From IMG/VR virus record IMGVR_UViG_3300022200_000019, positions 124,001-188,000 of that record: 64,000 nucleotides of DNA, one strand, 5' to 3'. The notes beneath the pieces are model-generated. The model worked only from the letters and a program-made list of their open reading frames with translations, did no database searches and was not told where the DNA came from. The translations under genes and the position numbers were made by a program. Positions within the stretch are counted from its first letter, which is position 1. The number at the start of each line of letters is the position of its first letter. The DNA comes from a virus. Below are positions 1 to 7,169 of this stretch, piece by piece.

Positions 1-2
1 AG

Positions 3-272
3 TACATTATTGGTGGATGCCCACAGATTCCCAGCCATTGGGAAAAAGCCACCCATCCAACAGATCCCAACCAGAAAAAATGGGTCAAACCAGGAGTATT
101 AGATTTTCCTGTTAAACATGTGGTGGATGTGGATAAATTGCCTGTTCTAGTTTGGGATCTAGATCATTTAGATGCAAAAACCATATCAAAATTAGAAGAT
201 CTGATCAATGTCACCATCTGGCCGTACGCAAATTCAGGCACTTATCGCCGTAGAAAGCAACAAAATCAGTAA
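3..272 (+). CDS. hypothetical protein, C-terminal part
   Basis: The frame is open from the window edge to a TAA at 270-272, giving the last 89 residues of a protein whose start lies upstream. The tail is basic (ends YRRRKQQNQ) and contains an acidic stretch around VVDVDKLPVLVWDLDHLD. I do not recognise the family. A promoter for the next gene set begins about 65 bases after the stop, so this is probably the last gene of the preceding transcription unit. Confidence 0.55.
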   Translation, partial: YIIGGCPQIPSHWEKATHPTDPNQKKWVKPGVLDFPVKHVVDVDKLPVLVWDLDHLDAKTISKLEDLINVTIWPYANSGTYRRRKQQNQ

Positions 273-338
273 CTTAGGCGCATAAATTTTACTAATAGGG
301 CCATAAAAACTTTCATCAAAAAATATGATTTTTTTGGG

Positions 339-366
339 TTGACGTATCCTGATGAATTGCTATCAT
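339..366 (+). promoter_or_regulatory. sigma70-like early promoter
   Basis: TTGACG at 339-344, 16-base spacer, TATCAT at 361-366 preceded by TGC (extended -10). A CCATAAAAAC box lies just upstream at 301-310. The first gene downstream starts at 405. Confidence 0.65.
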
Positions 367-404
367 ACGCTTACTGTAAACAACAGCAACAAGGAGCACA
401 TAGC

Positions 405-551
405 ATGGACTACTACAACTTTGATGACGAAAACCAAATCGTAGACACCCTGGACTACGTAGATGTCGACAACTACTTCACCGATGACTACAATGCTGAT
501 GAAGCAGAGTGGTCAGACGATGACTTTGATGTTCTTTCTTTTGACGCTTAA
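405..551 (+). CDS. small very acidic protein
   Basis: 48 residues, about one third Asp/Glu, with no predicted membrane segment. The start at 405 is chosen because AAGGAG lies 8 bases upstream and the -10 of the promoter is at 361-366; a start further upstream would overlap the promoter. Family not recognised. Small acidic proteins are common in phage early regions and some mimic DNA, but nothing here shows that directly. Confidence 0.6.
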   Translation: MDYYNFDDENQIVDTLDYVDVDNYFTDDYNADEAEWSDDDFDVLSFDA

Positions 552-565
552 TCAGGAGTTCAAAA

Positions 566-1018
566 ATGGGTACTCGCAGCATGATTGCACAGATCACAGC
601 AGACGCTAACAATAACGTAGTAATCAAAAGTGTATACTGCCACTGGGATGGCTACCTGGAACACAACGGACGCATTCTTAACGAGTTTTACCAGGATCGC
701 AGCCGTGTAGCAGAACTACTTGAGCAGGGCGATATGAGCTCATTGGGTGCGCAGATTGGTGAAAAGCATGATTTTGATGAGCGTGTAGATGCTCAAGAAT
801 GGAAGGACACTCGCTGTACTTTTTATAAGCGTGATCGCGGCGAAGACAACGTTGATGCCCGCAAGTTCACTACTACTGATGAACTGCTTGAATACTTTGA
901 AGAATCCTGGTGCGAGTACTTGTATCTTCAGGATTTTGACGGTGTGTGGCACGTAATTGATCGCTATCACAACAACGACTTGGTAGAACTTGCAGAGGCG
1001 TTTAACCAGGCTGCGTAA
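566..1018 (+). CDS. conserved hypothetical protein, MGTRSMI / HWDGY family
   Basis: 150 residues. The N-terminus MGTRSMIAQI followed by YCHWDGYLEHNGRIL is a pattern I recognise from a conserved phage and bacterial family of unknown function. The C-terminal half is rich in Tyr, Trp and acidic residues (WCEYLYLQDFDGVWHVID). An AGGAG site precedes the ATG, and the gene follows the acidic gene by 14 bases in the same early unit. No catalytic motif can be named. Confidence 0.7.
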   Translation: MGTRSMIAQITADANNNVVIKSVYCHWDGYLEHNGRILNEFYQDRSRVAELLEQGDMSSLGAQIGEKHDFDERVDAQEWKDTRCTFYKRDRGEDNVDARKFTTTDELLEYFEESWCEYLYLQDFDGVWHVIDRYHNNDLVELAEAFNQAA

Positions 1019-1042
1019 GTCATTGATTTGGGGCTTATAGAC

Positions 1043-1057
1043 CCATAAAAAACTTTT
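1043..1057 (+). repeat. CCATAAAAAACTTTT box, copy 2
   Basis: 15 bases identical to 3727-3741, with degenerate copies at 301-315 and around 10690. All lie just upstream of an early-type promoter. The preceding bases also match loosely (TTATA, then CCC). Confidence 0.6.
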
Positions 1058-1070
1058 GTGCAAACAGTGG

Positions 1071-1099
1071 TTGACTGTTTTGGCGAAATTGAGTACACT
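1071..1099 (+). promoter_or_regulatory. sigma70-like early promoter
   Basis: TTGACT at 1071-1076, 17-base spacer, TACACT at 1094-1099. The gene at 1131 follows with an AAGGAG ribosome site. Confidence 0.7.
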
Positions 1100-1130
1100 A
1101 TGCACATAGTTTAACAACAAGGAGTGAACA

Positions 1131-1412
1131 ATGTACACAGTAGAAGTATACAAAGTAGACGGTCGTATCAAGAAGACCAAGGCTAACCCTAACGGTGAGC
1201 GTTTGGTTCGCAAAGTCGACCACAGCACCGCAGACCGTACGGCAGTTGAAGCTGTTTATGATTCTAAATTTCCTACTGCTAAAGGTTATCGTTATGAAAT
1301 CCACGAAACTTATGTAACTCGTAAAAACATGATGAATGGCAAGGAATTTCAAGAGCGTTACGATACACCGCACTATTGTTCACCTAGTTCAGAAGCATAC
1401 TGGAGCATGTAA
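1131..1412 (+). CDS. hypothetical protein
   Basis: 93 residues, basic N-terminal half (YKVDGRIKKTKANPNGERLVRK) and Tyr-rich C-terminus. The first gene behind the promoter at 1071-1099, with AAGGAG 7 bases before the ATG. Family not recognised. Confidence 0.6.
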   Translation: MYTVEVYKVDGRIKKTKANPNGERLVRKVDHSTADRTAVEAVYDSKFPTAKGYRYEIHETYVTRKNMMNGKEFQERYDTPHYCSPSSEAYWSM

Positions 1413-1413
1413 G

Positions 1414-1584
1414 ATGATTATTCAAGAATACGAAATGGGCGAAACTGTAGAATACATGGGTCGCATCTGGGAAGTTGCTCAGTACGTAGAAGAGCAGCAT
1501 TTGGTAGAACTTGTAGACTGGGATAGCCAAACAACTGAGTGGGCACCAGCAGAACAAATTGCAGCATGTGATTTTGGATACTAA
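1414..1584 (+). CDS. small hypothetical protein
   Basis: 56 residues (MIIQEYEMGETVEYMGRIWEVAQY). The ATG at 1414 lies one base after the preceding stop, so translation is probably coupled. The alternating hydrophobic pattern and GETVEYMGRIWEV suggest a small beta-barrel, SH3-like fold; this is inference only. Confidence 0.55.
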   Translation: MIIQEYEMGETVEYMGRIWEVAQYVEEQHLVELVDWDSQTTEWAPAEQIAACDFGY

Positions 1585-1594
1585 GGAGTTAACT

Positions 1595-1831
1595 ATGGAA
1601 ACTTACACTGAAACTTACAAGGGCCGGGAGTATACTGTATATCATGGCTCACCTTTTGATCGCGGTGCTGCTGATTCATATTATGGACGTGGGCGTGATC
1701 CGCACTATTATCCAAACGGTTCATACAACGGCGAACCAGTAGTAGTACTCACAGCAGAAGAGCTTGACGCATACAATGCTGGTTTTGATCATAACGAACT
1801 TGTACTTCGTGACTTTAAGGATTGGGGTTAA
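1595..1831 (+). CDS. small hypothetical protein
   Basis: 78 residues. AAGGAG precedes the ATG at 1595. The middle is rich in Tyr, Gly and Arg (ADSYYGRGRDPHYYPNG), the C-terminal half is acidic. Family not recognised. Confidence 0.55.
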   Translation: METYTETYKGREYTVYHGSPFDRGAADSYYGRGRDPHYYPNGSYNGEPVVVLTAEELDAYNAGFDHNELVLRDFKDWG

Positions 1832-1832
1832 C

Positions 1833-2066
1833 ATGAACGTGACCTTGCATTGTACAGACAAGGACCAAAATGTTGAGGCGGAAATACTAAATCGACGTGA
1901 TGGGGAATTCCTAGAAGTAGTAATTAATCGATCTATTAAGGTTAAACTACAATACAACAAGTCTAACCGAGTTTATGTTGGTTCTGCCGCTGGACTAGAA
2001 TTCACAGTTAAAGATGATGGTGTTCCAGAACAACACACCGTAAAAGAATTTAAACGTCGGAGATAA
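1833..2066 (+). CDS. small hypothetical protein
   Basis: 77 residues, predicted mostly beta strands, basic tail (KEFKRRR). The ATG at 1833 follows the previous stop directly; longer upstream starts would overlap the previous gene heavily. Family not recognised. Confidence 0.5.
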   Translation: MNVTLHCTDKDQNVEAEILNRRDGEFLEVVINRSIKVKLQYNKSNRVYVGSAAGLEFTVKDDGVPEQHTVKEFKRRR

Positions 2067-2068
2067 TT

Positions 2069-2188
2069 ATGAATCGTTTTCGTGCAGTTCTCAATCACCC
2101 AGGTTACAAGTGGTGGATGAAGTTGACAGATATCCTGCTCGCTGTTATACTAGCAGCATTGGTACTAACTTATTTTGTAGGAATTTAA
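2069..2188 (+). CDS. small single-span membrane protein
   Basis: 39 residues. A basic amphipathic N-terminus (MNRFRAVLNHPGYKWWMK) is followed by one hydrophobic segment (ILLAVILAALVLTYFVGI). Placed between two genes with 2- and 1-base gaps. Probably an inner-membrane peptide; function unknown. Confidence 0.5.
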   Translation: MNRFRAVLNHPGYKWWMKLTDILLAVILAALVLTYFVGI

Positions 2189-2189
2189 A

Positions 2190-2861
2190 ATGGCTACTGA
2201 AGCAGAAAAAGAAGCACTAGTAGAAACTCTCAAGTTTACCCCACGCACCTATGTTATCCAACTATGGGGCTATGGTGGTGAAGTAGTTATGGGTCGTGTT
2301 AAGCGCGAAGTATATGACTACTTTAAAGAGAATCAAGTTGACGTTGGCGAATACGCATATGACTGGGACAACGAACTAGAAGTCCCCGAAGACGTACAAC
2401 CGTTTACACCGGGCGAATGGCATAACTGCGATGACATTGTTCATGAATCGGGCATAGAAATGTCGGGCGTTTGTCATGTTACGGTATACGACGAAAACGG
2501 CAATGAAGTTTGGACGCACGGCCTGGATACCGCTGATCTAGACGAAGATGAAATTACAGTAATCGAATCTGAAGAATATTTTGCGCATTTTGAAGCACCG
2601 GGTACTGTGGTCTTTTACGGACAGAGTTTTGAAAAGGGTACCTTTATGGGCGGGCCAATTGAGCTCACTGCACCGTTTGATCCTACAAAGCTAAAATTCT
2701 ACTATAATGACATCGAAGGCTGGCCGTTGTGCAGCAACGTGGAATACGACGATCAGGACATCGAAGGACTGTTCGATGAGTATGATACCACTGGCAAGAG
2801 TTCAGACTTTTATATGTGGTTGGTTAACGAAGACGGAAGTCTAACCGGAGCAGATGAATGA
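2190..2861 (+). CDS. acidic hypothetical protein
   Basis: 223 residues, strongly acidic, no membrane segment. The region PRTYVIQLWGYGGEVVMGRVKREVYDYF recalls a family of phage early proteins of unknown function, and the rest is unrecognised. The stop overlaps the next ATG (ATGA), indicating coupled translation. Confidence 0.6.
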   Translation: MATEAEKEALVETLKFTPRTYVIQLWGYGGEVVMGRVKREVYDYFKENQVDVGEYAYDWDNELEVPEDVQPFTPGEWHNCDDIVHESGIEMSGVCHVTVYDENGNEVWTHGLDTADLDEDEITVIESEEYFAHFEAPGTVVFYGQSFEKGTFMGGPIELTAPFDPTKLKFYYNDIEGWPLCSNVEYDDQDIEGLFDEYDTTGKSSDFYMWLVNEDGSLTGADE

Positions 2862-3037
2862 AAGACCTAATTGGACCAATTGTAATTCTTGTAGTTGCTG
2901 TATCGGTAATTGCGGGCGGATTCGTAGTACATCGTTGGTGGAATTATAACATGCCGTTTGGCTACGAAGATCAAGTTCGCGATACTGTATGTGAGATGCT
3001 CAAGCCAGAAGCACTACGCGAAGGAGCATGCAAATGA
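2858..3037 (+). CDS. small membrane-anchored protein
   Basis: 59 residues with one N-terminal membrane span (IGPIVILVVAVSVIAGGFVV), then a short polar tail with two Cys. Start and stop overlap neighbours by ATGA. It could sit in the inner membrane with its tail outside. Function unknown. Confidence 0.5.
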   Translation: MKDLIGPIVILVVAVSVIAGGFVVHRWWNYNMPFGYEDQVRDTVCEMLKPEALREGACK

Positions 3038-3273
3038 TTGATCGTGATCTACTAGTTACACTATGTGAAGGCAACGACTCAACCGTAGAGCTTTGTGCAG
3101 AACTGCTTGAAGTATTTCCAGATGCAGATTGGCCAGAACTTGCAGAGCATTTTGCTGATCGACTGCGTGCGTTCTATGACCCGGACAACGGTCAAACCGA
3201 AGAAGAGCACTACGAAAATAACCTTGCCTGGGGCGAAGATATCTTTGAAGAATATTTTGAGGAGTTTAAGTAA
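3034..3273 (+). CDS. small acidic protein
   Basis: 79 residues, very acidic. The start at 3034 is preferred over the in-frame ATG at 3028 because the AAGGAG lies only one base before 3028 but 7 before 3034. Family not recognised. Confidence 0.5.
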   Translation: MIDRDLLVTLCEGNDSTVELCAELLEVFPDADWPELAEHFADRLRAFYDPDNGQTEEEHYENNLAWGEDIFEEYFEEFK

Positions 3274-3509
3274 TGGCATTTGAATGGCCCAGAATCCACA
3301 AGTGGGAAGAAAACATTATTCGCGATATTGAAGAATCGGTTCAGGAATATGTTTTTGAGTACTATGGTGTAGACGAAATTACAGAACTAACCGAAGACCA
3401 GATTGCAGAAATTCAAGAGTTCTTTGAAGGCGAACACGAAGGCAGTATTATGAGCGCAGGGTTTTATACACTTCTTAACTGGTGGGAAAACGAGCAGTGG
3501 GAACCATGA
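3273..3509 (+). CDS. small acidic protein
   Basis: 78 residues, helical and acidic, ending WWENEQWEP. The ATG overlaps the preceding stop by one base (TAATG). Family not recognised. Confidence 0.5.
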   Translation: MAFEWPRIHKWEENIIRDIEESVQEYVFEYYGVDEITELTEDQIAEIQEFFEGEHEGSIMSAGFYTLLNWWENEQWEP

Positions 3510-3691
3510 CAATCTTCACAAGTAAAGGCAGTCAACTTACCGTAAAGACAGACCCAGTCGTACGTTTGGATAACGGTATTGAGATTTGGTTTGGCAAGAA
3601 GGGCGAGACCGTAGAGATCCCCGCCGTAGTTTGGGCTTATGCTGTTGCGCCGGCGATAGAACGCTTACAGAAACTAAAGAAGACACAATGA
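3506..3691 (+). CDS. small hypothetical protein
   Basis: 61 residues starting at the ATG that overlaps the previous TGA. The N-terminal half is beta-rich, the C-terminus is a basic helix (IERLQKLKKTQ). Family not recognised. Confidence 0.5.
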   Translation: MTIFTSKGSQLTVKTDPVVRLDNGIEIWFGKKGETVEIPAVVWAYAVAPAIERLQKLKKTQ

Positions 3692-3726
3692 ACGAAGATG
3701 AATACGATAATCAATAACTTATACGC

Positions 3727-3741
3727 CCATAAAAAACTTTT
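3727..3741 (+). repeat. CCATAAAAAACTTTT box, copy 3
   Basis: Identical to 1043-1057. Here it almost abuts the -35 at 3744, while at the other copy the gap is 13 bases, so it is not a UP element at fixed spacing. Confidence 0.6.
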
Positions 3742-3743
3742 AT

Positions 3744-3772
3744 TTGACCTTTTTGGCTGATTTGAGTATAAT
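3744..3772 (+). promoter_or_regulatory. sigma70 early promoter
   Basis: TTGACC at 3744-3749, 17-base spacer, perfect TATAAT at 3767-3772. It drives the gene set starting at 3806. Confidence 0.75.
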
Positions 3773-3805
3773 ATACACATATTAAACAGCAACAAGGAGC
3801 GTGAG

Positions 3806-4021
3806 ATGATTAAGGAAATGCTTATTCACAACATTGCGTTTGAAGACGATTCTTGCGGCGAATACTGGGTAGATGCTGAAACTTTAGAATATATGTTTCC
3901 ATCTGAATACAACAAAACAATGAGCGAGAATGAGTATTTTACCCTCGCACTCAAGTATCTTGAGTTGTATGTTGGTGATGTGGAAAATGTTGACTACGCC
4001 AAGATTGATTATTGGAGATAA
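3806..4021 (+). CDS. small acidic hypothetical protein
   Basis: 71 residues, first gene behind the promoter at 3744-3772, with AAGGAG 7 bases upstream. Acidic and Tyr-rich. Family not recognised. Confidence 0.55.
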   Translation: MIKEMLIHNIAFEDDSCGEYWVDAETLEYMFPSEYNKTMSENEYFTLALKYLELYVGDVENVDYAKIDYWR

Positions 4022-4025
4022 AAGA

Positions 4026-4385
4026 ATGTTTTTTGATAGACAGAAGATAGTGTTCCGCCAGGATCCTGTTGATATTGGCACCATACTCAACGGTGCTACT
4101 CTCAAAGAGGTGATTGAGCAGTTGGAGGCACTAGACGAAGCCGCTTTGATTGCTACAGACAAGGAAGGCCGCACCTTGCTGGCTGAGAGCCGCTTCTCGG
4201 TAGAGTGGTACGGTTACGACGGTGGCTTTGAAGTATATCTCAACCACTATCGCTGGGAGACCGACGAGGAAATGGAACAGCGCATCGCCAAGGAGAGCCA
4301 AGCGACCATGAGCAAGGCATCCAAGAAAGAAGAGCGCGAGCGCAAGGAATATGAACGACTGCGGGCAAAGTTTGAGAATAGTTAA
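4026..4385 (+). CDS. hypothetical protein
   Basis: 119 residues. The first 90 residues look globular, followed by a charged helix (KASKKEERERKEYERLRAKF) that could be a coiled coil. The ATG at 4026 lies 4 bases after the previous stop. Family not recognised. Confidence 0.55.
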   Translation: MFFDRQKIVFRQDPVDIGTILNGATLKEVIEQLEALDEAALIATDKEGRTLLAESRFSVEWYGYDGGFEVYLNHYRWETDEEMEQRIAKESQATMSKASKKEERERKEYERLRAKFENS

Positions 4386-4395
4386 GGAGAGAGAC

Positions 4396-4644
4396 ATGAC
4401 TTTTAATACTTACGAAGACCGTGCTGCAAAGCGTAAGCAGGCTGAGCAGGTCATCCAAGACTTCCAAGAAGCGAGCCATCAGATCTTTGGTAGCCACTCA
4501 TATGCTGCTGGCTACTTGGGCTCAGCACTAATCATTCTAATGCTAGATCATTGTAGCGAAGACGAGATTGCTCGCGACCTGCGTCACATGATGGAATCCA
4601 CTATCCGATTCCAAAAAGAAGCACTGCTTAAAAAGTCAGCATAA
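4396..4644 (+). CDS. small helical protein
   Basis: 82 residues, predicted all-helical (AAKRKQAEQVIQDFQEAS; EIARDLRHMMESTIRF). The ribosome site AAGGAGAG lies 6 bases before the ATG at 4396. Family not recognised. Confidence 0.55.
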   Translation: MTFNTYEDRAAKRKQAEQVIQDFQEASHQIFGSHSYAAGYLGSALIILMLDHCSEDEIARDLRHMMESTIRFQKEALLKKSA

Positions 4645-4691
4645 TGAAGGATGTATTCATCCGTTTGAAGAATCGTTAAGGAGAAAACAGA

Positions 4692-5054
4692 ATGAGCATT
4701 GTAGCAACTTGCGGACACACACTAGACAAAATTGAAGGGCTTGGTGTCACCTGCGCTCGCAAGGGTGTAAATCGCCAGGGCGAGAACGTTGTAGAGCATG
4801 TTACACTATGCTTCTCCTGCTATCGAAGCGCAGTAATGCGTGATGAAATTTTGCTGTCTGAAGAAGCAGAAGACGCCTGGCTCGATGGTGAATACTCGGA
4901 CGGACGCGAAGACTTGACACTGGACTTGCCCGATAGTACAATATACACATTGATGAAACAAGCACACGAAGAAGATATTACGTTTAATCAACACATCGAA
5001 AACATTCTTCGCAGTGAAATTGATCGTGTACTTGAGGAACAAGATGGACACTGA
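4692..5054 (+). CDS. small Cys-containing protein, possible zinc binder
   Basis: 120 residues. The N-terminal third has CGH, then a Cys in TCAR, then CFSCY, a spacing compatible with a zinc site; the rest is acidic and helical. AAGGAG lies upstream. A candidate promoter lies inside its 3' half. Family not recognised. Confidence 0.55.
   Translation: MSIVATCGHTLDKIEGLGVTCARKGVNRQGENVVEHVTLCFSCYRSAVMRDEILLSEEAEDAWLDGEYSDGREDLTLDLPDSTIYTLMKQAHEEDITFNQHIENILRSEIDRVLEEQDGH
4914..4942 (+). promoter_or_regulatory. candidate internal sigma70 promoter
   Basis: TTGACA at 4914-4919, 17-base spacer, TACAAT at 4937-4942, inside the coding region 4692-5054. It would drive the genes from 5044 on. Coding constraint could produce the match by chance. 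Confidence 0.4.
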
Positions 5055-5229
5055 TGATTGGACAGTATTTGCTTTTCTCGCCAGCATTGTGCTGTTTATG
5101 GGCGTTATTGGTTGGACTGAGTACAAGTACAAGAAAGAGCACAATTGGTGCGAGCAGCAAGGCGGTTATCAAGTTAAAACTGATCGAGGCTGGCATTGTT
5201 TTGAAATGAAAGAAATCGTTAAGGACTAA
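5044..5229 (+). CDS. small membrane-anchored protein
   Basis: 61 residues with one membrane span (VFAFLASIVLFMGVIGW) followed by a basic stretch and a short domain with two Cys (HNWCEQQGGYQVKTDRGWHC). Overlaps the previous gene by 11 bases. Function unknown. Confidence 0.5.
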   Translation: MDTDDWTVFAFLASIVLFMGVIGWTEYKYKKEHNWCEQQGGYQVKTDRGWHCFEMKEIVKD

Positions 5230-5233
5230 AAGG

Positions 5234-5692
5234 ATGCGTAAAGTATACTACACCAAGCAGGGCAACGAGTATGTTCCTGTAGAAGAATATGATCCAGACA
5301 TTATGGACGCACTTCCATACGGCACACATCTTACAGTTGTGAGACATGGTGGGCAAAGCAGACGCTACAATGTAGACCCTGCTGTTGCTCCGTTTGCGGC
5401 TGCGACACTAGCACTGGAAAACAAGTTGGCTGATATTATTCAGCAGGCTACGTATGCACAGCCTCATAAAAAACCTATTACAGAAGAACAGCGTGAGGCT
5501 TGGGAACGTTTTAGAGAAGTAATGGGCGATGAACTGGGTATGCTGAACCACCCAAGCATTATGGATGTGGCACGTAGGATTCTTGAAACTATTCAAGCAG
5601 AAGCAGAAAAGCAGTTAACTAATCCGGCAGTTTGTCAAGCATATGATGATTATGTGCTGTTAGCAACACTATCAAAGGAGTCAGCTGAATGA
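5234..5692 (+). CDS. hypothetical protein
   Basis: 152 residues. Starts MRKVYYTKQGNEYVPVEEYDP; a C-terminal helical half follows KKPITEEQREAWERF. I recall similar short proteins in other phages but cannot name a function. Its stop overlaps the next ATG (ATGA). Confidence 0.6.
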   Translation: MRKVYYTKQGNEYVPVEEYDPDIMDALPYGTHLTVVRHGGQSRRYNVDPAVAPFAAATLALENKLADIIQQATYAQPHKKPITEEQREAWERFREVMGDELGMLNHPSIMDVARRILETIQAEAEKQLTNPAVCQAYDDYVLLATLSKESAE

Positions 5693-5826
5693 GTTGGCCA
5701 GTAGCATTTTCTTGGGTTGGTGGTATTTGGGGTGCGGCTGCTATGGTATGGGCATTCTGTTGGATGGCTGTGAGAATTTCACAAGCAAACAATCGCTTAC
5801 TTGAAACAATGGAAAAAACAAAATGA
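5689..5826 (+). CDS. small single-span membrane protein
   Basis: 45 residues: hydrophobic N-terminal segment (PVAFSWVGGIWGAAAMVWAF) and a polar helix. Overlaps both neighbours by 4 bases. Function unknown. Confidence 0.5.
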   Translation: MSWPVAFSWVGGIWGAAAMVWAFCWMAVRISQANNRLLETMEKTK

Positions 5827-6107
5827 AGTGGCTGCAAAATTGGTTTGATCGGCGTGTAGAAAACTCATGGAATCGTGCTGCTGAACGTAAAAAGGAAAGC
5901 ATCTCTCTTAGAGAAGTACGTGGCGATGATCGCAACGGTTTACAGATTCAAGTAACCAACGCAGTTGGTGGGCGTGTTGTACAGATTGGTATGTTTAATA
6001 AACAACAGCACGAGTACAATTACACTACATACATTATAACAGACGAACAAGATTTCAATCACGAACTTGCTAAGGCAATCACCGCAGAATCACTAAAGGC
6101 TGTATAA
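5823..6107 (+). CDS. hypothetical protein
   Basis: 94 residues. Basic amphipathic N-terminus (MKWLQNWFDRRVENSWNRAAERKK) and a beta-rich middle. Coupled to both neighbours (ATGA, TAATG). Family not recognised. Confidence 0.55.
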   Translation: MKWLQNWFDRRVENSWNRAAERKKESISLREVRGDDRNGLQIQVTNAVGGRVVQIGMFNKQQHEYNYTTYIITDEQDFNHELAKAITAESLKAV

Positions 6108-6292
6108 TGGATATTGATAAAATTGACACCGTAGAAGATGTGCCAGGAATCACCCGTGTAGAAGTTATTGACGAAACTGGACGTGCGTATGTAAACACAC
6201 GAGTCAATGGCACAGTACAGTACAGTCTACAAGACGGTGGACGCACTCTTAAAATCTTTTTACAGAGCAAACAAAATGAACATTCAGCATAA
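6107..6292 (+). CDS. small hypothetical protein
   Basis: 61 residues, beta-rich (GITRVEVIDETGRAYVNTRV). The start overlaps the previous stop (TAATG). Family not recognised. Confidence 0.5.
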   Translation: MDIDKIDTVEDVPGITRVEVIDETGRAYVNTRVNGTVQYSLQDGGRTLKIFLQSKQNEHSA

Positions 6293-6692
6293 TCCAATTT
6301 ATAATAGTGACCTTGTAATCAAACACTACTCTGAGCGGGATGGTGTTCCGATCAAGTATGTTTGCACCTCTGCTTTGGACAATGAAGAGTTTGCTATGGA
6401 CATCTTCTATCGTGACACTCCTCATCCTGAGTTTGGTAATCGGTACTTTGGTCTGTATATGAATCGTTTTACCGAGCAGGTTATGATCACCAACGCCGAT
6501 GCCATTGAAGGTAAAGAGTTTGCTATGGTCGAAGACCTGAATGGCGATCTGGTTTATTCTCAGCATCGTCATGACTTTAGAATGATGAAGAATGGTAATA
6601 TGATCGATGGTGGTCGTGCCTATGTTCGTGCGAATGGTATGATTCGTTCCTTTGAAGTAAAGGACGGTGAGTTTGTGGAGATTAAAGAATAA
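6276..6692 (+). CDS. hypothetical protein
   Basis: 138 residues starting at the ATG at 6276, overlapping the previous gene by 17 bases; the longer frame from 6207 would overlap it by 86. Beta-rich, no recognisable motif. Confidence 0.55.
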   Translation: MNIQHNPIYNSDLVIKHYSERDGVPIKYVCTSALDNEEFAMDIFYRDTPHPEFGNRYFGLYMNRFTEQVMITNADAIEGKEFAMVEDLNGDLVYSQHRHDFRMMKNGNMIDGGRAYVRANGMIRSFEVKDGEFVEIKE

Positions 6693-6820
6693 TGGATTGG
6701 GCAGTATATACAAAAGCAGAAGTAGAAGACTTGCTTAACGCTGAACGCGAGCAATGCGCTCGTCTTTGTGAAGAAACAAATCCAGAACTAGCAAAAGAGA
6801 TTCGAGAACGTATGTCATGA
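6692..6820 (+). CDS. small helical protein
   Basis: 42 residues, one acidic helix with the segment AEREQCARLCEE. Coupled at both ends (TAATG, ATGA). Family not recognised. Confidence 0.45.
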   Translation: MDWAVYTKAEVEDLLNAEREQCARLCEETNPELAKEIRERMS

Positions 6821-7002
6821 TGACTTCAGTTGTATTTTGGGTTTTTACAGTAGTAGCACCTAATGGTGTTATTGCTGTTTATGAGGAATACCCTACAGCA
6901 AAAGAATGCGCTGCGCATTTAACGGAATATACACGCATGAGTCTGTCAGAGTTTCGTGCTGATTGTAGCCCTCGACACAGAACTACGTGGACAAAGAAAT
7001 GA
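6817..7002 (+). CDS. small protein with N-terminal hydrophobic segment
   Basis: 61 residues. The first 20 (MMTSVVFWVFTVVAPNGVIA) could be a membrane anchor or signal peptide; the remainder has two Cys. Function unknown. Confidence 0.45.
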   Translation: MMTSVVFWVFTVVAPNGVIAVYEEYPTAKECAAHLTEYTRMSLSEFRADCSPRHRTTWTKK

Positions 7003-7169
7003 AACTAATGATAGCATACATTGCGTACTACTTAGGACATTGGATTAGTTTTCCGATGTATTGGTTTGATTGGGGCTGGCTATATCCAGCATACAATCGA
7101 CTAATGATTTGGAGCGCAGAACTTGACGACGAAGGAGTGATTTGGAGTGCACCAGATCGTAAGAGTTGA
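6999..7169 (+). CDS. small membrane-associated protein
   Basis: 56 residues, aromatic-rich (YYLGHWISFPMYWFDWGW), probably membrane associated. The start at 6999 overlaps the previous stop by ATGA. Overlaps the next gene by 23 bases. Confidence 0.45.
   Translation: MKLMIAYIAYYLGHWISFPMYWFDWGWLYPAYNRLMIWSAELDDEGVIWSAPDRKS

Noticed and set aside
740-1228. 162-residue open frame on the minus strand
   Set aside because: Antisense to the well supported gene at 566-1018 and to the next promoter and gene; no ribosome site and no sensible composition.
3688-3717. 9-residue frame after the 3506 gene and an 11-residue frame at 4644
   Set aside because: Start codons overlap preceding stops, but the products are too short to support as genes without expression data.
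6249-6713. 154-residue open frame on the minus strand
   Set aside because: Lies entirely antisense to the 6276-6692 gene, which has coupled neighbours; likely a shadow frame.
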